Shown: positions 22,150 to 31,107 of the stretch, in pieces
Numbering within the stretch: the first letter of the stretch is position 1
How the letters are laid out: each line of letters starts with the position of its first letter
Made by a program: the position numbers and the translations under genes
The notes under the pieces: generated by a model
Database searches by the model: none
Seen by the model: the letters and a program-made list of their open reading frames with translations, nothing else
What the model was told of the DNA's origin: nothing
Origin: Takakia lepidozioides
Taxonomy: Eukaryota > Streptophyta > Takakiopsida > Takakiales > Takakiaceae
Assembly (NCBI GenBank): GCA_030704615.1
Contig: CM060731.1
Span: 54,916,221 to 54,980,220 of the forward strand
DNA length: 64,000 nucleotides
Direction: 5' to 3'

Positions 22150-23532
22150 TTGACAGAAATCTTTGATAAGAGTTGGCATGGAACACCAAAAGCAGGAACT
22201 CCAGTTTCTGAAGCAGAAGGTGAAGGAGGAGGAGAGGATGTGGCAGAGCCAACGGAGAGTTCAGACTCTCCAACACCATTGCAGCTGAGTTACATGAGTG
22301 AAGAAGAAACCCAAGGACAGAACTTGGAGGATGAAAACAGAGAGAAGAAATTGGAAGAGGAAGAGTATGAAGAAGTAGACCCAACAGCTGAGGTTGAGAC
22401 TACAACCAGGACATCCCAACCCGTTGGACCTGGATCAAGTGGAGCACTTGGATCACAAGCCAACGAAGGTGTCGGCTCAGGGGGATCAGGCGGGCGGCCT
22501 GGATCTGGCTTTGGGGGGACAGGGAGTGTGGGAAGTAGTGCAACTGAAGCTGGGAATACTGTGAATATCGTGGGGCCAGTAGCAGGGAGTGCTCAAGGGC
22601 CACCACTTGGTGGAAGATCCACCACAAAAACAACAGGTCCAGAAGGACCAGCACCAGCAAGGGTGCCAGCACCTATCAGTGGGCAGAAGGTAGGGCCACA
22701 GATGGCATTACAACCAACACGGGCAAAACCACCTTTTCCAATATATTCAGGAAAAGGGGATCCCGATGTACACATTAGCCAATTTGAGCACATGTGTATA
22801 GTGAACAATGAGAATGGCGATGATGCCAAGATGAGATTGTTTCCTTGTTCACTTATAAAGAAAGCAAGTGAATGGTATGCAAGATTTCCCGATAATCATT
22901 TCCTAACCTGGAATGGCTTGAATACAGCCTTCCGAAATAGGTTCAGGACAAGTAAAACTGAGGATGAAGTGTATGGAAGTTTACAACAGTTAAAGCAAAA
23001 GAAGCATGAAACTGTTGAGGAGTATATGGAAAAGATGGAATTGATGATGAAAAAGCTGGCTGCAGTACCAGCACCAGGTTTACAGAAGACTTGGTTTGTG
23101 AGTGGATTAAGACCAGAGTTGCAAAAGAAAGTGGATATGTTATCCCATAATACAGTGGAGGAGGCATTTGAAACTGCAAACAGAATTGAGCAATTGGGAA
23201 TGCTCAAGATAGAGAAAAGGGATGACGAAGACTCTGAGGATGAGTCAGATGAAGAAGAAGAGCAAGAACTGAAAAGGAAGAGTAAGAGAAAGGAGAAGTT
23301 GAAGAGGGATAACTATGAGAAAAGATTGGAAGAAATCTTGAAGAAGTATGCCACAGAGGCTGCAACACATTGGAGGAAGGGTGTATGGTGTGCAAAGTGC
23401 CAGAATGAAGGCCATACCACCACTGAATGCCACATGAAGGAGAAACACTGTACTATCTGTAAAATGGATAACCATTCTACTGAGAATTGTTACTACAACA
23501 GAAGGACAGCTGCAAGAGACCTAGGCAAGTAA
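22150..23532 (+). CDS. Gag polyprotein of LTR element family 1
   Basis: 460 residues. An acidic and glycine-rich N-terminus (residues 1-190) precedes a retrotransposon gag capsid-like domain (about 195-345; PPFPIYSGKGDPDVHISQFE, KKASEWYARFPD, FRNRFRTSKTEDEVY). A Lys/Glu-rich coiled stretch and two CCHC-like knuckles (CAKCQNEGHTTTEC, CTICKMDNHSTENC) follow. Gag forms virus-like particles in the cytoplasm and packages element RNA. An overlapping frame (23613-23942) carries repeated RGNYQGN units and a third knuckle, CYYCNQPGHRKAAC, so a frameshift near 23540 probably separates one original gag. It is flanked by no pol. Confidence 0.85.
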   Translation: MTEIFDKSWHGTPKAGTPVSEAEGEGGGEDVAEPTESSDSPTPLQLSYMSEEETQGQNLEDENREKKLEEEEYEEVDPTAEVETTTRTSQPVGPGSSGALGSQANEGVGSGGSGGRPGSGFGGTGSVGSSATEAGNTVNIVGPVAGSAQGPPLGGRSTTKTTGPEGPAPARVPAPISGQKVGPQMALQPTRAKPPFPIYSGKGDPDVHISQFEHMCIVNNENGDDAKMRLFPCSLIKKASEWYARFPDNHFLTWNGLNTAFRNRFRTSKTEDEVYGSLQQLKQKKHETVEEYMEKMELMMKKLAAVPAPGLQKTWFVSGLRPELQKKVDMLSHNTVEEAFETANRIEQLGMLKIEKRDDEDSEDESDEEEEQELKRKSKRKEKLKRDNYEKRLEEILKKYATEAATHWRKGVWCAKCQNEGHTTTECHMKEKHCTICKMDNHSTENCYYNRRTAARDLGK

Positions 23533-23612
23533 GGGTGCATCAGGTGTAGCCCCAGCCAAGAAGAAACAATGATCAGGACCACTATGGTAGGTCTGGTGGT
23601 TATAACAATGGC

Positions 23613-23942
23613 ATGGAAGGGAGAGGTAATTCAAGAGGGAATTACCAAGGAAATTCCAGAGGCAACTATCAGGGTAATCCAAGGGGGAATTACCAGCCCG
23701 GGAATCAGGATTACAGAAATAATCCAAGAGCAGACCAAGGGCGAGGACCCAATGGTGAAGAACTATGTTACTATTGTAATCAGCCAGGACATCGCAAGGC
23801 AGCCTGTTTATTCTGGATAAGACACCAGAATGAGATGAGAGCTCCTGTGAATGAGGGCCCAGTGGTGGCAGCTCACATGGTTAGGCCATGTGTTGTACCA
23901 GAAGTACGTACAATGATAGTAACCAGAAGCAAGCTAAATTAA
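23613..23942 (+). pseudogene. Gag C-terminal tail (RGN repeats and CCHC knuckle)
   Basis: Continues the gag above in a different frame. It has four to five SRGNYQGN-type repeats and the nucleic-acid-binding knuckle CYYCNQPGHRKAAC, ending at 23942. Together with the upstream knuckles this gives an RNA-binding nucleocapsid. The frame change suggests a disabled copy. Confidence 0.7.
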
Positions 23943-23996
23943 TACCTCCGGTAGTTGAGGAAGATGATGATAATGAAGGTGGCAGTGATATACCTT

Positions 23997-24180
23997 GAGA
24001 TGTGGTGTCATGGAACACGATGCTTGCAGGGTATCCACAACAGGGACGTGGTATGGAGGCTTTGGAGACCTATGATCAAATGATGGGGGAAGGGGTGAAG
24101 CCCGACCACATCACGTTTCTGTGCATTTGCAATGCGTGTGCAAGCCTAGCAGCTCTGGAAAAGGGCAAAGAGGTCCATGG
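23997..24180 (+). pseudogene. PPR repeats of the decayed copy, right part
   Basis: Directly after the retrotransposon, VVSWNTMLAGYPQQGRGMEALE and HITFLCICNACASLAALEKGKEVHG are readable. They continue the PPR series left at 21110, with about one half-motif lost at the junction. The sequence diverges at about 24180, where the 3' flank of the minus-strand methyltransferase-like gene begins. Confidence 0.85.
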
Positions 24181-24383
24181 CCTGCTTGGCCCACCACCCC
24201 CCTGGCAAAAAAAGGCACGTTCCTCCTGCCCATGAACTGCGGTGTAGACGTCCCTCCTGCAGTAAGAACAAATCCACTTTAAGAATGTCAATACCAGCAG
24301 AAGCAAAAAAGGGTCTTTCAATGAAATTAGAGAGCGAAGGGAGGTGCCTCACGAAATTAGGAGGCAACTTACAATGCAACCAC

Positions 24384-27300
24384 TCACTCGTAAACCGGGG
24401 GCTCCTCGGCCTCGATCCCAACTTGTACCTCCCCCTGCTCCTTCTCGGATTCTTCCTCATCCTCCGAGGATGCCTCTTCCTCATTCGGCAGACGTTCAGC
24501 CGCTGCAAGTTCGGAGTTGTGGAGGGCAGTATCTGGCTCAAAGGCGAAGACATGCCTGTCGGACAACGTCCCTGCCCACATTGAAGCACCTCAGGGACAA
24601 AGCGGGCGGTTAGTAGCATGCGGCATGCAATTGCAATCGGGCCAGGGGACAAAATGTGCACGTGAAGGCTTACCCGTGCCGCATGTGAGGTCAAGAATCC
24701 GCCCTTGGACATCCGAGCACGTCTCCATGAGGGTTTGGATGAGAGCAGGGCTCCGGGTCCGGCTGTACCGCCACGGTTTGCCTGTCTTTGTGTCCTTCGG
24801 CATACTGGAGTGGGGCACATAGTTGTAGAGGACATTGTAGGTAACAGGGTCCACAGCGGCATCAACAAGACGACCGTCGTTGCGGAATTTGAACGTAGAC
24901 CCTCTCTTCACAAAACAATATGCCTCAAACGCCAATGTCTGCACATCCAACAAAAGAGGGATCAACTCCAGGGTCTAGTTCAGATACACCACAATATGAA
25001 GTGAATGCAATAGATTGATAACTTGGCTACTGCCTTCCAGCTGAAAGGTGGATACCTTCATGACACACCAGACCGTGGTTTGAACCCACAACCACATCCA
25101 ATGTGGTGTTGCCCATTACCACTGGGCTACATGCTGGTTGTCTATCCACAAGGATCATGTTGATGGAGGCTTTCACCGCCTTGCCCCCAACTGTGCTCTT
25201 TTTGCCGTGGCTCATCGCCACAAAATACTCCATCATCTTTGTGTAGCCGGGAGTGTCCTCCATATCATTGCCAGTGGCCTTCCTCTTCCCCTTCCCCTGG
25301 TGGGCCTCGATCGTCTTCCTCAATCTCATTTTCTCCAGCCTTCTGGTTAGAGCAGTTAGGAAATTTTCATTAACACACTCCACAATTGTGGGTGTTTTGA
25401 GGACTTCCCTGCCCGCAATGTGCACCGCACGGTAGGGTCTGCCAGGGACATCCTCGTATAGTGATCTCTTCGTAGCTGAACCCCCGGAGCGCTGGCCCTT
25501 GTGAATTTTCGGACGAGGTGTGGCCCCCTGGGTGTTATCCTGCTGGAAATTGTCGTCGGAATCCTCGTCATCTGGCTGACTATGTTGCTGCTTCTTCTTC
25601 TTGGGTGTGGGGCTCCTTGTCTCTTGCCCCTGTTTGCGCATTCTTTTCTTCCTGTCCTTGGGCTGCTCAGCTGCCTGCTTCTCCATCTACTCCTTCGCCA
25701 ACGCTGCCGCCTTGGCTAACTTTCTGAGTGCTTTATGCTTTGCTGCCTCCTCTGCTTTCAGTCTTTCTGCGTCCTCTGGTTGGGGATCCGATTGCACCTT
25801 CATAGCCCGGGCATTAGCTTCCTTCTTCAAGTTAACCTCCGAGAGGTCAACGGTCCCATGGGAGATCCACATACCAGGGACAGTCTACCAAATGCTCGAC
25901 ATGCCACTCCTTCGCCATTACTTTTGTGTACATCGTACCACGACCTCCAGGTGTCTTCCACGCCAGGAAGAATGGTGGAACCCTTTGAATGGCTCCGGAC
26001 GGAATGAGAGCAAAATTTATGTACCTGCAATCACGAGCTAGTTCAACAAAAATCATGCTACTGATGCATTATGCAAGAGGAAGTTCTCAATGCATAAGGT
26101 ATTTCGGCACCGAAATACGCAGTGGACCGTGCCCCAATTACCTAGCACTCACATCTTGCAGAGGTATATTTCGGCGCCGCAATACCCACCGCTGTTTACC
26201 TAAATCCTCAAAACTTCAAATAGGGGGATGCATTGGCAGCAGATTACCTGAACAGGACACGCATTGCCGCTTTGTCGGCACCCTCCTGCTCTTCAATGTA
26301 TACGTTGCGTCTTGCCTTTGCAATTTCTCTGAAAAAGAGGTTTGCGAAGCGCCCTCACCAGGACTGCACGTAGTTCTCCATTGTCTCCGGTTTCGTCTAG
26401 TCGATCTGTAACTTGAAAGTGGTGGTGTTGCAATCCAATTGCTCCTGGGCGTGGGTCAATACTTGCAGCAGTGCAGGTTTCCAAAACATCCATGAATTTG
26501 AAATTGCGATGATGTCCAACACACAGAAGAGGAGGAAATTATACCTGATGCCACCAAGTCATCACATTGAGCCAGTCGTTCATTTTGTCGTCTGTTGGCT
26601 CGATGGGAAAGTGGTACAGCAGCTTCGTGTTTGTATGGCCATTCCAGATTCGTAGCCACCTCGTCTGCATGGCCTAACAACGGTCAGACATAAGAACCAC
26701 ATCATGAGAATCGCGAGAAGACACAAAACAAGAACAAACACATGCTAACCTTCTCCGCCGGCTCAACATGGGACACTGCGATGTGATGAAGTTTCTCCAT
26801 GGACATTTCCGGTTTCATGGGTCTGGAGTAATGCTGTCCTATCTCCGCCAGGAACTCAGCACCAAGACCAGGGTCAGCGATTGCAACTTGTTTCACAAGT
26901 TTGGACCTGTACTTGGTCCGTGATTGTCTCCCTGCCTGCACAATGTCACTCTCTATCGATGCGTCCGCCTTGTTGGGGGCATCACTCTCAAAGAACTGCC
27001 TTTTGGCATAGGCCAAGTCATCCCTGATGTTTGTCTGCATTCCCATACCCAGCAGATACAGTCAGGCCACTAATCCCTGCAACAAATAGCATTAAATCGG
27101 GAAATTTGAGATGAACCTCACCGAATACAGGATCTCCACCATGGCATCCAGTGTTGGTCGGTACCAGGTGCGATCTGCTTTCGCAAGGGACTTCATGTAC
27201 AGCTCGGGATCGAGGGATTTTTGGAAGTTCGTCAGCGGTGCTGTGCCCACTTCTTGCACTCTGTAGAGCGTATGTGCCAGATGAGTTTCCACGAAGGCCC

Positions 27301-28248
27301 TCTCTGTAACCCTGCCATGGAGAAACAAACAAAGGAACAACATAAAAATATGATAAAAAAATAACCAGATTTCGGCACAACAATCCATGACAGTCAAGAA
27401 CAATGTCTATTTCGGCGCCGCAATAGGCAGTACACAAGGATGTAGTTGTATACTTACAGATTTATATCCGCCATGGCACCCTTCAGCAGTCCTCTGTCCC
27501 TGACGTCCACCTTCACAACAATGCAGTCCACCATGTAATGCCAATTGATATCTTGCGGATGCATTTCAACAATGTACTCTGTCCAGGCAAGCATCCTGTG
27601 GTTCCCGTCCCAAACGAAGAACATCTTCCCTGCAATGTGTGCGAATGTGGGATTAGTCTTCAGAGAGGCTTCAAACTCGGCATTTATAGTGTGTCAGTGG
27701 GGGCTCCAATTCTGAAACTCCTCTGCAGTGGGGCCCTTTGTGACACCCTGGTCATTCTCAATGGAAACGTAGAATGTTGCCGACCCCCGTCTGTACCCCT
27801 CTCTGAAGTTGTGCTTCAGTCGATCGATGTCCCCTGGTAGTGCTTGCCTTACAACTGGAAGGCTAACCATGCGACACAAAGGAACTTTGAGGTTCTCCGG
27901 ATACACCATGGAGCCCAAAACGCGGCCTATGTTGCTATGAGTCTCTGCCAGCAACCTGTTTGCTGCTAAGTTCATGTCTCGTGCGCTCATGAGCATACCC
28001 GCCACCAATTTCTTACTTCTATCACCTCTCGCACTTCCCTCACCCCTCTCACCAGCCTGTCTATTGTCCTGGAGGTTTTGCTCCTCCGCTAGCTCCAGCA
28101 GGTTCTGATCTCCTGAGAAGTTGTCAAGTCGCACCACATTGTCGTCCTCTGCTTCTGTCAGCTCAATGGGCTGCCCTTCTGCAGATCCGAGTCCGACATC
28201 TCCAGCGGCTTCCACCGCATCAAGGAAAACAGGGAAACAGTTGTCCAC
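24384..28248 (-). pseudogene. ParB-like / N4-N6 DNA methyltransferase gene, degenerate, multi-exon
   Basis: On minus. The first exon (28248-27694) is acidic and leads to a region ending in ATFYVSIENDQGV. The next exon (about 27640-27461) has VWDGNHRMLAWTEYIVEMHP; DGNHR is the ParB/sulfiredoxin-type motif. Further exons lie at about 27310-27130, 27046-26740, 26665-26557, 26500-26233 and 26038-25142, with good splice sites. They include HLVDCPWYVD, a Lys/Arg-rich stretch and KASINMILVD, where motif IV (D/S-PPY) of a beta-class methyltransferase is expected. After a SINE, RSPALIQTLMETCSD, GRILDLTCGTG (motif I, AdoMet binding) and GRHVFAFEPDT follow (24750-24530), then an acidic tail. In-frame stops occur at about 26400, 26350 and 25687, with frameshifts near 25850 and 24620. 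Bacterial and phage genes combine these two domains; a spliced plant version is unusual. Confidence 0.65.
24990..25145 (-). mobile_element. tRNA-derived SINE inserted at the methyltransferase motif IV
   Basis: On minus, TAGCCCAGTGGTAATGGG (about 25128-25111, A-box-like) and GGGTTCAAACCACG (about 25085-25072, B-box-like) have the spacing of a tRNA-type Pol III promoter. Protein similarity between the two methyltransferase-like copies stops at ILVD/ILD, exactly where this block begins. Limits are approximate and the tail is not clearly A-rich. A decayed tRNA pseudogene is the alternative. Confidence 0.6.
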
Positions 28249-28275
28249 GACTTATCCAGTGACGATGAAGACTGT

Positions 28276-28911
28276 ATGGTCCTTCCATCGTATGTTTCGA
28301 AGTCATCCGTCACTAGGAGTGTTCAGATGTCGGCAGACAATGAGCACACACCCTTCGACTCAACTTCCGTCCGCTCAGTAATCGACATATTGCGGAGAAT
28401 AAAGACAGTGGGTTCCCGCTCTAGTGACCTTCTTAGGCTTGATTACGACAAAACTCCAATCCATTCTGTGGAAACTTTGCCTGAAGTTGTGGATGGGAAT
28501 GCTATCTACGAGTTCCCTCTAGTGCCGGCAGGCGCAGGCCCAGACGACATGCTGGCAGGAATGAACAGGAAACATGACAGCCACCCTTGGTGTGTCACCA
28601 AAACTTCATCGTCCAACCTGGGTGATGGAGTTCGAGTGAGATATGTATTGTGTGCTGGGCATCTTAAATGTTTCTCGAGCACATGTTACCACTACACGAG
28701 CAAAGGCACCCGGAATGAGACAGACTGGATTGGCAATTCGTCGACCCCATTTTGGCCTCAAGGTAGAGTTCCTGCTGGGACGTTCAAGTGTGCCCATTGC
28801 AACGTAGCCCCTACGTGCATGGCAGTATGCAACGCCAAGCAGTACTACGTCGGGACCGTCGGCCCAACATGCACCAGAGCATGCATTCACATGGGGGCTG
28901 CTATTTCATGA
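28276..28911 (+). CDS. Cys/His-rich protein fragment, transposon-related family
   Basis: A 211-residue open frame. The C-terminal half has a patterned Cys/His region: CAGHLKCFSSTCYHY, then FKCAHCNVAPTCMAVCNAK and TCTRACIHMG. Similar Cys/His blocks ending in TRACIH-LG precede SWIM domains in repetitive proteins of mosses and lycophytes (recollection, not checked). The frame breaks off after CIHMG, where module 1 begins (about 28896), so the gene is truncated by that module. It is head-to-head with the ParB/methyltransferase-like gene, whose N-terminal exon starts 30 bp away on minus. A shared promoter or a single mobile unit is possible. Confidence 0.5.
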   Translation: MVLPSYVSKSSVTRSVQMSADNEHTPFDSTSVRSVIDILRRIKTVGSRSSDLLRLDYDKTPIHSVETLPEVVDGNAIYEFPLVPAGAGPDDMLAGMNRKHDSHPWCVTKTSSSNLGDGVRVRYVLCAGHLKCFSSTCYHYTSKGTRNETDWIGNSSTPFWPQGRVPAGTFKCAHCNVAPTCMAVCNAKQYYVGTVGPTCTRACIHMGAAIS

Positions 28912-29338
28912 GCCATGAGCCATGAGCAGAGTCGTAAGTGTAAAAAAAACATGAGCAGGACTATTTTCCAGAAATGAGTGTCCGCGGGAATAGGGTTGAG
29001 GGTGTCACGGTCATAGGGGGAGAAGGACCTCCCGATGAAGGAGGTTCGACAATGTTTTTTAGAATTACATATTGAAAGGCAATGTTTCGCGAATGGTAGG
29101 GTGGTACTGCTCTGTAGAATGAGGGCCCATTTCAGCCTACCAGCCACTTGCAAAATCCACCCACACTCCCAATCCCAAACGAAATAAGGAATGATGCATT
29201 ATGGGAACGATGGATACAGAATAGAACAAAAAGAGGGCACAATGGGGTTTTTATTGATCCACATGAATTGCATTTGAAGCACGTCTATTGTGTTGATTGT
29301 GCAAACAAATCTTTAGCCCTGTGCCTTCTGAATACAAG

Positions 29339-30052
29339 TCACGTTGTCAATGGGACTTCGACTGCTCTGAGAACTAGCTCATGAGTCATCGGGCTCCTCC
29401 AGGTAAACTGGATTGCAGCCGTTGTATCGCCCCTGTTGATGTTCACCACAATGTCGTGCCCTTCAATCATACCACCATCAAATATGGAAAGCTTCACGTT
29501 TTCGTCGTCCACACCAATGCGAATGTCCCCATACAATTGAGAAGAGGAGCGCACTCCTTCAGGAGTATACGTCTCTCCGATGGAGTCCACCCACGTCCAC
29601 TGGCAGCAGTTCCACCGCAATAGCATAGCAGTGCGCATTCTTCTGCATGGGTGCCCGTCGTAGCTGGGAAAATCGGAATCAAGGATGCGCAGGAGCCACG
29701 GACTCCTCAGACCAAGATCGTCACCCCGCTCGAAGGCATAGTGGCGTGGGATATACTCAAAAGCGGATAATGTTTCCACATTCGAACCAGTATCTTCTGT
29801 GTAAACTGTGTACCAGATAACGATGTCTCCCGATGTGGCCGAATACATTGCATAATCGAAGCCTCCATAAGGGCAGTCGTCCCGGTTCCAGAAGTACGGC
29901 ATCCTTGCAAAGTAGGGCCTGAGGACGTCTTTGATGCCGATGACAATGACCTTGCGGACAGCAACAAAGCCCTTAGATTTTCGAAATGATGAGAAGCGGA
30001 AGAGAAGTGCGGGCTCCAATAATGGAGCATCTGGGTCCCACGTACCCACCAA
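29339..30052 (-). CDS. Module gene A1, intact, unknown function
   Basis: 237 codons open. I do not recognise the family. Conserved blocks shared with gene B are DCPYGGFDYAMYSATSGDI, PWLLRILDSDFPSYDG, LLRWNCCQWTWVD, then LSIFDGGMIEGHDIVV and THELVLRAVEVP. The mix of Trp, Tyr and beta-prone strands suggests a soluble beta-rich domain, with no signal peptide or membrane segment. The first in-frame ATG is inside (ARMPYF, about 29905). The conserved FRKSKGFVAVRKVIVIGIK region upstream suggests an additional 5' exon. The copy in module 2 is frameshifted. Confidence 0.55.
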   Translation of the reverse strand: MVGTWDPDAPLLEPALLFRFSSFRKSKGFVAVRKVIVIGIKDVLRPYFARMPYFWNRDDCPYGGFDYAMYSATSGDIVIWYTVYTEDTGSNVETLSAFEYIPRHYAFERGDDLGLRSPWLLRILDSDFPSYDGHPCRRMRTAMLLRWNCCQWTWVDSIGETYTPEGVRSSSQLYGDIRIGVDDENVKLSIFDGGMIEGHDIVVNINRGDTTAAIQFTWRSPMTHELVLRAVEVPLTT

Positions 30053-30458
30053 TCATCGTGTGACGTGTTCATCACGCCAGCGGTGGATGAACCGATACCT
30101 CTTTCTCATCCACGGGGTATAGTTTGAAATCTGCCACCGAAGTCCATCCCCCGGATGGAAATTCGGCGCCGTATTTACATCGAAGGGGGGATGGACTTCG
30201 TCGTCTTGAGTGGCTATAGGCCCACCTGGCACTTACTGCCCATAGTTTGCATGGCAGGGAAGGAAACTGAAACGGCTACATTCATGGAGCAGCCAATCTT
30301 CATCCGTGCAGGTTCCTGTAGGGGGGAAATTTAAATGTGCCCTGGAGTGTTAGTGAGGAATTGCAGCGTTTGCTTGAACTTCTTCTAGCCACCGCGCTGC
30401 TGCCTCCTCCATCCGGGAGCTGCTGTCATTGAGCGTACTCCGCTACTCTTTTTCAAGG
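30053..30458. promoter_or_regulatory. A/B bidirectional intergenic region containing a satellite-like monomer
   Basis: Lies between the divergent genes A1 and B1. At about 30147-30240 it contains a diverged copy of the 95-bp satellite monomer of 39590-43117, including a 27-nt exact match through CCCCCGGATGGAAATTCGGC and on to GCCG. The flanks form an inverted repeat: CGAAGTCCATCCCCC at 30139-30153 and GGGGGATGGACTTCG at 30186-30200. A hairpin or paired binding sites in a shared promoter are plausible. Confidence 0.7.
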
Positions 30459-31036
30459 ATGTCGTGCCGCCGAAATCCTGCTGACTGCCCTTATCATGGC
30501 CACGATTATGCTATGTTCAAACCAGAATCAGGAGACATCATTGTCTGGCTCTCTGTTTTCACTGACGCTTCTGGAATCAAGCGGGAGTCTTTGCGCGCAA
30601 TGGAGTATTTGGAGGGCTATTACCGCTTTGAGCAAGGTGAGGGCGAGGGTCAATGCGGTCCGTGGGTCCTGAAATTGTTGACCTCGATATACCAAGCTGG
30701 AATGGAATGCCGGACAGATCACGCACGGCCTCGCTTTGGCGCTGGAACTGCTACCAGTGGACCAGGGAGGACGGCACCGGGGAAAACTATATTCGTGGAG
30801 TTCACTCCGATCTTCCAATGTATGGAGACATTCGGCTGAGTTGCGAAGACGAATCGCACGGGCACATGAGGCCCACAATGACCTTGTCAATGTATGATGG
30901 TGGTATCATTGATGGGCATGACATTGTCGTCAGCTCCACCAAGGGCACCAGAACGACGGCATTGCAGTTTATCTCGAGGTGTCGCATCAGTAATGAGCTT
31001 GTTTTGAGGGCTATCAAAGTTCCGTCGACTTGGTGA
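30459..31036 (+). pseudogene. Module gene B1, frameshifted
   Basis: Homolog of gene A, pointing the other way (DCPYHGHDYAMFKPESGDII, LWRWNCYQWTRED, SMYDGGIIDGHDIVV, NELVLRAIKVPSTW). A single missing A near 30674 (CCTGAAATTG here against CCTAAAAATTG in module 2) shifts the frame after GPWVLK. The rest continues in another frame to 31036. The break is the only clear lesion. Confidence 0.75.
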
Positions 31037-31107
31037 CGCCCATGTAGAAGGAGGAAGGGCTTAGATTTGTCTGGAGTTGCTAAATGTGAGACACCGTGTT
31101 CGAACAA

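Larger units (their letters stand above)
21111..23996 (+). mobile_element. 5' part of an LTR retrotransposon (family 1) inserted in a PPR pseudogene
   Basis: 21133-21253 matches the last 120 bp of the LTR at 58512-58642 (TGTAGGTCATGACTGATTGT onward), ending GTGACA at 21262. A primer-binding-like TTTGGCGACCATACTGGGG follows. An open stretch (21260-21749) and a gag region extend to about 23980. Protease, RT, integrase and the right LTR are absent, and PPR pseudogene sequence resumes at about 23997. The LTR is cut down to its 3' end. The piece therefore entered or was trimmed by deletion or rearrangement rather than as a clean insertion. Confidence 0.75.
28896..31107. repeat. Module 1: 2.2-kb duplicated unit with divergent A and B genes
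   Basis: From TGGGGGCTGCTATTTCATGA to AATAAAACAACCCATCGTA the unit is repeated at 32220-34470 in the same orientation, offset about 3343 bp, with few substitutions and small indels. Sequence outside the shared limits differs on both sides. It holds gene A (minus), a 0.4-kb intergenic region and gene B (plus). No terminal inverted repeats or clear target duplication were found, so the mobility mechanism is unknown. Confidence 0.85.

Noticed and set aside
24146-24868. 240-codon minus-strand ORF
   Set aside because: It overlaps the methyltransferase motif I region in another frame. The GRILDLTCGTG frame is the coding one.
24705-25004. Plus-strand ORFs opposite the methyltransferase
   Set aside because: Antisense shadows without domain resemblance.
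29148-29384. 78-codon ORF conserved in both modules (again 32492-32728)
   Set aside because: It lies antisense to the 3' end of gene A. Conservation is explained by the recent module duplication.
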